Below are positions 1-7,797 of a stretch of 45,232 nucleotides of DNA, in pieces; positions within the stretch are counted from its first letter, which is position 1, and each line of letters starts with the position of its first letter. A model generated the notes under the pieces. That model made no database searches. It was not told where the DNA came from and saw only the letters and a list, made by a program, of their open reading frames with translations. Made by a program: the position numbers and the translations under genes. Source of the stretch: Lachnospiraceae bacterium UBA3826 (GTDB taxonomy: Bacteria; Bacillota; Clostridia; Lachnospirales; Lachnospiraceae); assembly GCA_002393095.1 (NCBI GenBank), contig DGII01000034.1, positions 1-45,232 on the forward strand, given 5' to 3'.

Positions 1-459
1 GCGGAGGATCTGACCTATTATTTTGCAACATCGGAGCAGGTGCCTTCATGTGTGGGACTCGGAGTGCTCATGAATCGCGGGGATGCTACGGTGGCTGAAG
101 CCGGAGGCTTTAGAGTGCAGCTTATGCCCTTTGCGGATGATGATACCATAAGCAGGCTTGAGGATAATATAAAAAGCATAGACTCGGTGACGGGAATGCT
201 AAGCAGAGGGCTTGATCCCAAGCAGATGCTTAACGAGCTGCTTAAAGGCTTTGATATAGAATTCACGGACAGAATCCCCGTGAGGTTCTATTGCAACTGT
301 GACAGACAGCGTATAGAGAAGGCGCTTATAAGTCTGGGAAGGAAGGAGTTGCAGTCTATGATAGACGATAACGAGCCCATTACGCTTAACTGCCATTTCT
401 GTAACACCGATTATACCTTTGATACTGATGAATTAAGAAAGATATTAAAGAGGATATAG
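1..459 (+). CDS. hslO: Hsp33 redox-regulated chaperone, C-terminal part (5' end outside window)
   Basis: The reading frame is open from base 1, so the N-terminus lies upstream; 152 residues are visible. Near the C-terminus is a CNC pair (in YCNCDRQRIEKAL) followed about 30 residues later by CHFC (in NCHFCNTDYTF), the CxC...CxxC zinc/redox switch of Hsp33. In this family the four Cys hold zinc when reduced; oxidative stress plus unfolding releases zinc and activates holdase function in the cytoplasm. The FYCNCDRQR and LGRKEL segments are typical of the family. It is followed by a 50-bp gap before the glutamine synthetase-like gene with no clear terminator. Identity is secure; only the missing 5' part limits it. 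Confidence 0.93.
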   Translation, partial: AEDLTYYFATSEQVPSCVGLGVLMNRGDATVAEAGGFRVQLMPFADDDTISRLEDNIKSIDSVTGMLSRGLDPKQMLNELLKGFDIEFTDRIPVRFYCNCDRQRIEKALISLGRKELQSMIDDNEPITLNCHFCNTDYTFDTDELRKILKRI

Positions 460-476
460 CGTTTTTGATATGTAAA

Positions 477-488
477 AAATCATGATTT
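477..488. promoter_or_regulatory. 12-bp palindrome upstream of the glutamine synthetase-like gene
   Basis: AAATCATGATTT is a perfect 12-bp palindrome lying in the short gap between hslO and the glutamine synthetase-like gene, about 20 bp before the start codon. A TTGATA hexamer (465-470) and a TTTAAT hexamer (486-491) flank it, but their 15-bp spacing is short, so a promoter here is only tentative. It could be an operator or simply AT-rich chance. Confidence 0.25.
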
Positions 489-509
489 AATTATAAAAAA
501 GGAGTGGAC

Positions 510-1769
510 ATGAAGAACAAAAAGGAAGATATGATCCGTAGAGTGAACGAAGAGGATGTAGAGTTCATAAGACTGCAATTTACCGACCTTTACGGCAGGC
601 TTAAGAATATGGCAGTAACCGCAAGCCAGCTTGAGAAAGCCATTAATAACGGGTGTATGTTTGATGCGGCAGCGGTTGAGGATTACGGAAGCGAGGGTGA
701 ATCGGAGATGTATCTGTATCCGGATCTTGATACCTTCGAGATATTCCCGTGGAGACCCCAGCAGGGCAAGGTTGCAAGACTTTTCTGTGATGTATACGCC
801 ATTGACAGGACGCCATATGCCGCCGATCCAAGGCGTATACTTAAGAATGTCATAGATAAAGCTGCCAGTATGGGATATGAGCTTAAGGTCGGAAGTGAGT
901 GTGAATTCTTCCTCTTTAACACTGATGAGAATGCCATGCCTACGACCGAGACCCGTGAAAAAGCAGGGTACTTTGACTGCGGTCCCGTGGATTTCGGTGA
1001 GAATGCAAGAAGAGATATTGTACTTACCCTTGAACAGATGAACCTTGTTGTGGAATCCTCTCATCACGAGATGGCGCCTGCGCAGCATGAGGTTGATTTT
1101 AAGTATTCGGATGCCTTGGGGACTGCGGATAATATCCAGACTTTTAAGCTTGCGGTCAAGACTATTGCCAAGAGGCACGGTCTTCATGCGACATTTATGC
1201 CAAAGCCCAAGACAGATTGCAACGGTTCGGGTATGCATCTTAATATGTCACTTACCAAGAACGGTAAGAATATCTTCTATGATAAAAAGGACGAGCTGGG
1301 ATTATCTAAGGAGGCGTATTATTTCATAGGCGGACTTGCGAAGCACATTAAGGCCATAACCGCCATTACCAACCCGATCGTTAATTCATATAAGAGATTA
1401 TCATCGGGAGACAGAACGATCTTCAGGATACCGGTTGCGGGACAGGACAGCAGCCGCATAGAGTTAAGGAGCCCAGATCCTTCCGCTAATCCGTATCTGG
1501 CCCTGGCTGTATGCTTAAGTGCGGGCTTAAGCGGTATAGAAGAGAAGATAATGCCTCCCAAGGGTGCTCTTACAAAATGGACATCGAAGAATACTCTTCC
1601 GAGCAATCTCATGGAAGCTTTGAATGAGCTTGGCAGGGATAAGCTCATTAAGGATACGCTGGGTGAGTCCATGTACAGAATGTACAGAGATATCAAGAAA
1701 AGGGAATGGGAAGAGTATCAGACACAGGTTACGGAATGGGAGAAGGAGCAGTATCTGGACAGATATTGA
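510..1769 (+). CDS. Glutamine synthetase type I-like protein lacking the Glu-flap loop
   Basis: The protein has 419 residues, about 25 fewer than the usual GSI-alpha length (about 444). I chose ATG 510 rather than in-frame GTG 504 because GGAG at 501-504 is correctly spaced only for 510. Recognisable GS parts are an N-terminal beta-grasp (RLQFTDLYG), GSECEFFLF (128-136), SSHHEMAPAQHE (183-194), NGSGMH (238-243) and ELRSPDPSANPYLALA (318-333). Unusual points: after NSYKRL the expected PGYEAP...WSA-NRS stretch is missing and replaced by SSGDRTIF (298-305), about 13 residues fewer; the FDGSSI region reads FDAAAV; the segment after MPPKG is also about 10 residues shorter. In GSI the missing loop carries the Glu flap that closes the ammonium/glutamate site. 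The fold is clear, but glutamine synthesis itself is uncertain and a gamma-glutamyl ligase-like role is possible. An ANTAR regulator follows 12 bp downstream. Confidence 0.85.
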   Translation: MKNKKEDMIRRVNEEDVEFIRLQFTDLYGRLKNMAVTASQLEKAINNGCMFDAAAVEDYGSEGESEMYLYPDLDTFEIFPWRPQQGKVARLFCDVYAIDRTPYAADPRRILKNVIDKAASMGYELKVGSECEFFLFNTDENAMPTTETREKAGYFDCGPVDFGENARRDIVLTLEQMNLVVESSHHEMAPAQHEVDFKYSDALGTADNIQTFKLAVKTIAKRHGLHATFMPKPKTDCNGSGMHLNMSLTKNGKNIFYDKKDELGLSKEAYYFIGGLAKHIKAITAITNPIVNSYKRLSSGDRTIFRIPVAGQDSSRIELRSPDPSANPYLALAVCLSAGLSGIEEKIMPPKGALTKWTSKNTLPSNLMEALNELGRDKLIKDTLGESMYRMYRDIKKREWEEYQTQVTEWEKEQYLDRY

Positions 1770-1781
1770 CGGTAGACCATA

Positions 1782-2345
1782 GTGAATTCCAATATAATCA
1801 TAGCCTTTCCCCGTCTGGACGATGCCAAGAATGTTAAGAATATACTGGTAAGAAACGGTATAGATGTGGCTGCCACGGTCAACAGCGGTGCTAAAGCCCT
1901 TTCTGTAGCGGATTCGCTGGGCTCAGGGATAATAATATCGGCATATAAGCTGCCGGATATGCCCTTTTTTGAGATACGCGAATATATGCCTGTGGGCTAT
2001 AAGCTCCTTTTAGTCGCTTCCAAAGAGAGACTGAATGAGTGTACGGACCCTGATATAGTGAAACTGGCCATGCCTTTTGTAATAGGTGACCTGATAGAGA
2101 CGGTGGGAATGATGCAGATGTCCATGATACGCAGGAAGAAGGAGCGAAGCGCGGGTGTGCACAAAAGGACCGCGGAAGAGCAACGCATCCTTGATCTTGC
2201 CAAAGGTATTCTGATGGAAAGGAACGGACTTACGGAGGGAGAGGCACATAAGTTCATACAGAAATGCAGCATGGACAGTGGAAACAGTCTTATAGAGAGT
2301 GCTCGAATGGTCTTTTCCATGTACAATGCATCGGATGGAGACTGA
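1782..2345 (+). CDS. ANTAR-domain RNA-binding response regulator with degenerate receiver
   Basis: The protein has 187 residues and starts at GTG 12 bp after the glutamine synthetase-like stop codon, so the two are probably cotranscribed. Residues 1-110 look like a receiver fold (NIIIAFPRLDDA, then IIISAYKLPDM), but the position expected for the phospho-acceptor Asp is Ala54. Residues 125-180 form an ANTAR domain (EEQRILDLAKGILMERNGLT, then EGEAHKFIQKCSM). ANTAR proteins bind paired hairpins in nascent RNA and prevent termination; loss of the Asp suggests control other than phosphorylation. Coupling to a glutamine synthetase gene suggests nitrogen-responsive antitermination, which is inference. 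No obvious Shine-Dalgarno precedes the GTG, so translational coupling is likely. Confidence 0.86.
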   Translation: MNSNIIIAFPRLDDAKNVKNILVRNGIDVAATVNSGAKALSVADSLGSGIIISAYKLPDMPFFEIREYMPVGYKLLLVASKERLNECTDPDIVKLAMPFVIGDLIETVGMMQMSMIRRKKERSAGVHKRTAEEQRILDLAKGILMERNGLTEGEAHKFIQKCSMDSGNSLIESARMVFSMYNASDGD

Positions 2346-2348
2346 ATT

Positions 2349-3803
2349 ATGCTTTTTAATTCATATATTTTTCTATTTCTTTTTCTGCCGGTGTCTTTGC
2401 TGGGGTATTATCTACTTGGCAGGCGGGGCTTGTACAGAGCGGCGGATGTTTTTCTTGTTGCGGTATCGCTGTGGTTTTACGGATGGTTTAATGTATCATA
2501 TCTGTTACTTATTATAGCGAGTATCACAGGCAACTTTTTGATCAGCCTGCTTTTTGAGAAGGACAGACTGGGGAAGAAAACGACGCTTTTTGCGGCACTT
2601 CTGCTTAATCTGGGGCTGCTTTTTTACTTTAAATACTATGATTTCTTCATATCCAATTTGAATCTTATCCTAAAGACGGATTTTAACCTTAAGCATATAC
2701 TTTTACCTTTGGGAATAAGCTTTTTTACCTTTCAACAGTTGTCCTATATGATCGACAGGGTTAAGGGCAGGGCTGTACATTACGGGATTTTGGACTATGC
2801 GGCTTATGTAACGTTCTTTCCCCAGCTTGTAGCGGGCCCCATTGTACTGCATGATGAATTCGTTCCGCAACTGCATGATCCTAAGAGAAGAAGACCGGGA
2901 GCAGGGAAGATATACGAGGGTCTTATATCCTTTGTTATCGGATTGTCCAAAAAGGTTCTTTTGGCGGATACCCTTGCCAACATAGTCAACTACGGTTTTG
3001 ACAATTATCTCATGCTTGATTCCTTTTCGACGTTAATAGTGATGACAGCTTATTTTCTGGAATTATACTTTGATTTCAGCGGATACAGCGATATGGCCAT
3101 AGGTCTGGGGGCGATGTTCGGCTTTGACCTGCCGATGAATTTCAATTCACCCTACAAGTCACACAGTCTTAAGGAGCTGTGGAGCAGGTGGCACATGACG
3201 CTTACCAGATTCATGACGACCTATGTGTATATACCGCTTGGCGGCAGCAGGCGCGGCAGAGTAAGAACCCTTGTCAATGTGTTCATAGTATTCCTTCTAA
3301 GCGGTCTGTGGCACGGAGCGGCATGGACATATGTGGTCTGGGGAATGCTTACGGGAATTGTCGTAATATGGGATAACATAAGGAAAAAAGATATACCGGG
3401 GATATTCGGTATACTGGCAACCGATATTGTCTTCGGCCTTCTGCTGATACCCTTTAGAAGCGAATCCCTTACCGTGGCCTTAAGCATGCTTTTAAATCTC
3501 TTCACAAAGGGGTGGAGTGGCAATGTGATAAGGCTTGCCGAGAATGTGATGAAAATGCCGGAGCTCTACGTACCCACGCAGATAATCGAGAGGGCAGGGC
3601 TTGCAGGGAATACAGCCGTATCGGTGGTTTCCCTTATAATGCTGCTTATCATTGGGCTTTTTGTCATCAGCAGAGAGAATACAATGTATATCAGGGATAA
3701 ATATAAGAGCAGACCTTGCCTTGTGCTTTGGCTTGCCTTTCTCTTTACTTATTCCGTGATAAGTCTTTCTCAGGTGAGTACCTTTATATACTTTAATTTC
3801 TGA
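2349..3803 (+). CDS. MBOAT-family membrane O-acyltransferase (AlgI/DltB-like)
   Basis: A polytopic membrane protein of 484 residues with roughly 10-12 hydrophobic segments. Family hallmarks are PLGISFFTFQQLSYMID (120-136), FFPQLVAGPI (156-165), ELYFDFSGYSDMAIG (238-252), ELWSRWHMTLT with His282, and LSGLWHGAAWTY with His322; these two His match the conserved MBOAT pair. AlgI/DltB-type enzymes pass acyl groups, usually acetate, across the membrane to a partner that acylates a surface polysaccharide or teichoic acid. It starts 3 bp after the ANTAR gene and is followed 1 bp later by an SGNH-like gene, the usual partner arrangement. The acceptor polymer cannot be read from sequence. Confidence 0.9.
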   Translation: MLFNSYIFLFLFLPVSLLGYYLLGRRGLYRAADVFLVAVSLWFYGWFNVSYLLLIIASITGNFLISLLFEKDRLGKKTTLFAALLLNLGLLFYFKYYDFFISNLNLILKTDFNLKHILLPLGISFFTFQQLSYMIDRVKGRAVHYGILDYAAYVTFFPQLVAGPIVLHDEFVPQLHDPKRRRPGAGKIYEGLISFVIGLSKKVLLADTLANIVNYGFDNYLMLDSFSTLIVMTAYFLELYFDFSGYSDMAIGLGAMFGFDLPMNFNSPYKSHSLKELWSRWHMTLTRFMTTYVYIPLGGSRRGRVRTLVNVFIVFLLSGLWHGAAWTYVVWGMLTGIVVIWDNIRKKDIPGIFGILATDIVFGLLLIPFRSESLTVALSMLLNLFTKGWSGNVIRLAENVMKMPELYVPTQIIERAGLAGNTAVSVVSLIMLLIIGLFVISRENTMYIRDKYKSRPCLVLWLAFLFTYSVISLSQVSTFIYFNF

Positions 3804-3804
3804 T

Positions 3805-4902
3805 ATGGCGGACAGAATGAACTACAGGAAATTATTAATTCGAACTTTAATTTTAATAGCGGTATTTCTTGGACTTGCAGCGACAGCGGTGTTCCTGTTC
3901 GATCCGTTTTATCATTATCACCGGCCCCTGCCGGGTCTTAAAGCGGTGCTTACGGAGAAGGAATACCAGTGTATCGGTACGCTTAAGAATTTTGAATATG
4001 ATGCGGTGATAGCCGGCTCTTCGGTATCCGAGAATTTTAACAATAACTGGTTTGATGAGGGCTTTGGCTGCACATCGGTAAAGGCGATACGCTCATACGG
4101 AGCCACGGCGGATCTGTGTTATCTCTTAGACAGGGCATTTGATTCCGGCAACAATATAAGATATGTCTTTTATAATCTGGACCCTTCGTCGCTTATGGCC
4201 GATACCGGTACGACCTTTGAACAGACAGGATGTCCGATGTATCTGTATGATAATGATCCCTTCAATGATGTAAGATACCTCTTCAATAAGGATGTGCTGT
4301 TACAGCGCATCCCTTATATGATAGCAAGAACGTATCTGGATGAATATGATGAGGGAACATCCTATAACTGGGGGCAATGGAAGGAATTCAATCTTGACAT
4401 GTGTACAGGCTTGTATCTGAGACATCCAAGAGTAAGCGACATGCATGATATCCACTACATGGATGAGAGGCTTGCAGGGAACATAACCATGCTTAAAGAT
4501 ATGATAAGCGCGCATCCGGATACGGAATTTATCATTTATATGCCTCCTTATTCCATGCTCTGGTGGGATAATGTATACAGAGAGGGAGATACGGAATTCT
4601 ATCTGTATGCAACGAGGACACTTATGAACAGCCTGGTCGGGTATGATAATGTAAAACTGTATTATTACATGAACGACAGGGATATCATCCTTGATATTGA
4701 GGATAATTACATGGATACCTTGCATTTTTCTCCTGAGATAAACTATCATATCTATGAGACTTTACGGGATGACAGTGAAAAATACAGGGTCACAGAGGAT
4801 AATATCGACAGCAGGGTGGATGATATGAGAGAGCTTGCATATGAGATAACCGACAGCTTAATGGCTCCTTACATTCCGCTGATCAAGGAACAGATAGAAT
4901 AG
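3805..4902 (+). CDS. Membrane-anchored SGNH-like protein, probable partner of the MBOAT acyltransferase
   Basis: The protein has 365 residues with one N-terminal transmembrane helix (about 10-32) and a large extracytoplasmic domain. VIAGSSVSENF (68-78) resembles the SGNH block I nucleophile motif, and MDTLHFSP (303-310) supplies an Asp304-x-x-His307 pair like the catalytic DxxH of AlgX/AlgJ/DltD-type O-acetyltransferases. Directly following an MBOAT gene (1-bp gap), it is the likely enzyme moving acyl groups to a surface glycan. A second start at ATG 3817, after GGCGGA, is possible and would shorten it by four residues. No close named relative is recognised; the function is inferred from motif and context. 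Confidence 0.68.
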   Translation: MADRMNYRKLLIRTLILIAVFLGLAATAVFLFDPFYHYHRPLPGLKAVLTEKEYQCIGTLKNFEYDAVIAGSSVSENFNNNWFDEGFGCTSVKAIRSYGATADLCYLLDRAFDSGNNIRYVFYNLDPSSLMADTGTTFEQTGCPMYLYDNDPFNDVRYLFNKDVLLQRIPYMIARTYLDEYDEGTSYNWGQWKEFNLDMCTGLYLRHPRVSDMHDIHYMDERLAGNITMLKDMISAHPDTEFIIYMPPYSMLWWDNVYREGDTEFYLYATRTLMNSLVGYDNVKLYYYMNDRDIILDIEDNYMDTLHFSPEINYHIYETLRDDSEKYRVTEDNIDSRVDDMRELAYEITDSLMAPYIPLIKEQIE

Positions 4903-4922
4903 AAGGATACATGGAGGATCAT

Positions 4923-5636
4923 ATGAAGGAAACAGGGTCGCTTCGCGATGAGATAAGGCAGGAACAGCTTAAAGGACTTGAAGGAAAATCAACACTCTAT
5001 AAGATCAGGTACTATGTGTACTACTATAAGTGGTATGCGATCGCCATACTGGTCGCAGTGATAATTGCGGGGATAGTCATTAGAGACATAAGAGCGAATA
5101 AGGACAGTGTACTTGGTGTGGCAGTCATCAACAGCCTGTACGGAGCCGATTATGAGGAGATAAAGCTTGGGTTTGAAGAAGAGCTTGAGTTAGACGATAA
5201 GCATGAGGTGGACATAGATACCCAGTATACCATATCAGCCGATGAGCAGAACGGTTTTGACATGCAGTCCCAGGAAAAGCTTTTTGTCAGAATGGCAGCA
5301 GGGCAGCTCGATATAATCATAGCGCCCGAAAGCGTATTCAAAAAGCTTGCGGATGTGGGATATATGCGAGATCTTAATATGGTGCTTACCAAAGAGGAGT
5401 ATGAAAAATACGGTGCCGTATTCATGGCAAGCATAGCGGATGATTCCGTAGAGGCTGTGGACAATGAGAATGCGCCAAGACATGATGTACCGACCGGAAT
5501 AAGTATAGGAGATTATAAAAAGATAAAGGAATACGCATGGTATTACAATTGTACGGAGCCTGTCTACCTCGGATTTGCGGACGGCGGCAGCAATACCGAC
5601 AATGCCATAAGGTTTCTTGAATATCTCAGACAATAA
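4923..5636 (+). CDS. Membrane-anchored extracytoplasmic protein of unknown function
   Basis: The protein has 237 residues: a charged N-terminal cytoplasmic stretch (1-30), one transmembrane helix (about 36-55, YKWYAIAILVAVIIAGIVI) and an extracytoplasmic domain of about 180 residues. That domain has a periplasmic-binding-like rhythm (LGVAVINSLYG; DIIIAPESVFKKLADVGYMRDLN), so it may bind a ligand. ATG 4923 is preferred over ATG 4911 because GGAGG at 4913-4917 is 5 bp upstream of 4923. It sits 20 bp after the SGNH-like gene and may belong to the same surface-modification operon. I do not recognise a named family. Confidence 0.62.
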   Translation: MKETGSLRDEIRQEQLKGLEGKSTLYKIRYYVYYYKWYAIAILVAVIIAGIVIRDIRANKDSVLGVAVINSLYGADYEEIKLGFEEELELDDKHEVDIDTQYTISADEQNGFDMQSQEKLFVRMAAGQLDIIIAPESVFKKLADVGYMRDLNMVLTKEEYEKYGAVFMASIADDSVEAVDNENAPRHDVPTGISIGDYKKIKEYAWYYNCTEPVYLGFADGGSNTDNAIRFLEYLRQ

Positions 5637-5739
5637 AGAGGGATAATCGGTACCTTTTTTCTCTTGTTTTTTTGATGATGCTGTAATAGAATTGACCTAA
5701 TATCTGATTAATATCTGGTTGAACATTTCGGAGGAAAAT

Positions 5740-6240
5740 ATGAGCGAGCATATCGAATTGCTTGTTCCCGTGAAGACTAATACGGGACTTAATCTTTGCA
5801 AGATCCTTTTGTGGGTTGTGACGGTGATACTTGCCCTTGCCGGTCTTGTGGGGATATTCGGACTTATTCCAATAATACTGGCTATAGCGACCGGAATCGG
5901 GGCGTACTTTGTGGGCATGAGAGTTGACACGGAGTATGAGTATGCGTTGACGGATAAAGAGCTTGATGTGGATATAATATATTCCAAGGAGAGAAGGAAG
6001 CATATAACGACCCTTGATCTTAACAAGCTTGAACTTATGGCCAGAGCGGGAAGCTACAGGCTTGACGGCCAGAAGAACAGGGAGCTTAAGACAGAGGATT
6101 ACTCTTCAAGGGAAGAGAGCCGTAAAAATGATGTTTTTGTCATGATCTATGAGGGGTCACGAAGGATACTGATAGAGCCCGATGAAAGGCTGTATAAGGC
6201 GATATACAGTGTGGCTCCGAGCAAGGTATTCAAGGATTAG
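5740..6240 (+). CDS. Small two-helix membrane protein, DUF6106-like
   Basis: The protein has 166 residues. ATG 5740 follows GGAGG (5730-5734); an in-frame TTG at 5719 lacks such a site. Two adjacent transmembrane helices (about residues 20-62: LCKILLWVVTVILALAGLVG and LIPIILAIATGIGAYFVGM) are followed by a soluble domain containing EYEYALTDKELDVDIIYSKERRK, resembling bacterial PH-like membrane proteins. I associate this pattern with the Lachnospiraceae DUF6106 family, from memory. Function is unknown. It precedes guaB by 73 bp. Confidence 0.6.
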   Translation: MSEHIELLVPVKTNTGLNLCKILLWVVTVILALAGLVGIFGLIPIILAIATGIGAYFVGMRVDTEYEYALTDKELDVDIIYSKERRKHITTLDLNKLELMARAGSYRLDGQKNRELKTEDYSSREESRKNDVFVMIYEGSRRILIEPDERLYKAIYSVAPSKVFKD

Positions 6241-6313
6241 ATAACAATATGCTATATGCACGATAAGTCATAACAACGCATAACAGGACATAGGAAGATT
6301 TAAGGAGGATGAC

Positions 6314-7768
6314 ATGGGACAGATTATTAAAGAAGGCATAACCTTTGATGATGTATTGCTTATACCGGCCTACGCGAATGTAGTACCGAATTCCATTGAT
6401 GTGTCGACACATCTTACTAAGTCGATAAAGCTTAACATTCCGCTTATGAGTGCGGGAATGGATACGGTCACAGAGCACAGGATGGCTATAGCCATGGCCA
6501 GACAGGGCGGAATAGGTATCATTCATAAGAATATGACTATTGAGGAGCAGGCAGACGAGGTAGATAAGGTTAAGCGTTCCGAGAACGGAGTGATAACAGA
6601 TCCCTTCTCATTAAGTCCCGAACATACTCTTAGGGATGCGGATGAACTTATGGGTAAGTTCCGTATATCCGGTGTTCCGATAACAGAGGGCAGGAAGCTC
6701 GTAGGTATAATAACCAACAGAGATCTTAAGTTCGAGACGGATTTCTCCAAGAAGATCAAGGAGTCCATGACAAGTGAGAATCTCATCACTGCCAAGGAGG
6801 GCATCACCTTGGATGAGGCTAAGGACATACTTGCCAAGGCTCGTAAGGAGAAGCTTCCAATAGTAGATGATGATTATAATCTCAAGGGCCTCATAACCAT
6901 TAAGGATATTGAGAAGACGATCAAGTATCCTCTTTCCGCAAAGGACAGTCAGGGAAGGCTTCTGTGCGGCGCAGCCATAGGTATAACCGCCAATGTACTG
7001 GAGAGAGTGGAAGCCTTAGTTAATGCCAAGGTAGATGTGGTGGTACTTGATTCGGCTCATGGTCATTCCGAGAATGTGATCAACTGCCTTAAGATGATCA
7101 AGGATAAGTACCCAGATCTGCAGGTGATAGCAGGTAATGTGGCGACAGGCGAAGGAACAAGGGCGCTTATAGAAGCCGGTGCAGATGCCGTCAAGGTAGG
7201 AATGGGACCGGGCTCTATATGTACGACCAGAGTTGTAGCGGGAATAGGAGTACCGCAGATAACCGCCGTGATGGATTCGTATGCCGTTGCGAAGGAGAGC
7301 GGGATACCAATAATCGCTGACGGAGGTATCAAGTACTCAGGAGATATCACCAAGGCCATAGCTGCCGGTGCCAATGTATGTATGATGGGCAGTATGTTCG
7401 CCGGATGTGAAGAGAGTCCGGGAGAATTTGAGTTATATCAGGGAAGAAAGTACAAAGTATACAGAGGAATGGGCTCTATAGCAGGTATGGAGAACGGAAG
7501 CAAGGACAGATACTTCCAGTCCAATGCCAAGAAGCTGGTACCCGAAGGTGTAGAAGGCCGTGTGGCATACAAGGGACTTGTGGAGGATACGGTATTCCAG
7601 CTTTTGGGAGGCTTAAGGAGCGGTATGGGATATTGCGGCGTGAAGAGTATTGAAGAGCTTAAGGAGAACGGCAGGTTCGTCAAGATCACCGCTGCTTCGC
7701 TTAAGGAGTCGCATCCCCATGACATACAGATTACCAAGGAGGCACCCAACTACAGCGTGGATGCATAG
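6314..7768 (+). CDS. guaB: IMP dehydrogenase
   Basis: Full length at 484 residues. It catalyses NAD-dependent oxidation of IMP to XMP, the committed step of GMP synthesis. Visible elements are FDDVLLIPAY (11-20), two CBS domains inserted at about residues 93-205, the nucleotide/NAD region LDSAHGHS (245-252), the catalytic loop GPGSICTTR with Cys303, ADGGIKYSGD, GSMFAG and the flap sequence YRGMGSIAGM. TAAGGAGG lies just upstream of the ATG. No purine riboswitch or PurR box is evident in the 73-bp leader, though CATAAC occurs twice 10 bp apart there. Confidence 0.97.
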   Translation: MGQIIKEGITFDDVLLIPAYANVVPNSIDVSTHLTKSIKLNIPLMSAGMDTVTEHRMAIAMARQGGIGIIHKNMTIEEQADEVDKVKRSENGVITDPFSLSPEHTLRDADELMGKFRISGVPITEGRKLVGIITNRDLKFETDFSKKIKESMTSENLITAKEGITLDEAKDILAKARKEKLPIVDDDYNLKGLITIKDIEKTIKYPLSAKDSQGRLLCGAAIGITANVLERVEALVNAKVDVVVLDSAHGHSENVINCLKMIKDKYPDLQVIAGNVATGEGTRALIEAGADAVKVGMGPGSICTTRVVAGIGVPQITAVMDSYAVAKESGIPIIADGGIKYSGDITKAIAAGANVCMMGSMFAGCEESPGEFELYQGRKYKVYRGMGSIAGMENGSKDRYFQSNAKKLVPEGVEGRVAYKGLVEDTVFQLLGGLRSGMGYCGVKSIEELKENGRFVKITAASLKESHPHDIQITKEAPNYSVDA

Positions 7769-7797
7769 GCTTACAGGCTGCGGATGGGATCGGTATT

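Noticed and set aside
480..1238. Long minus-strand open frame (252 residues) inside the glutamine synthetase-like gene
   Set aside because: It is antisense to a gene with clear conserved motifs, has no ribosome binding site and a composition typical of a shadow frame.
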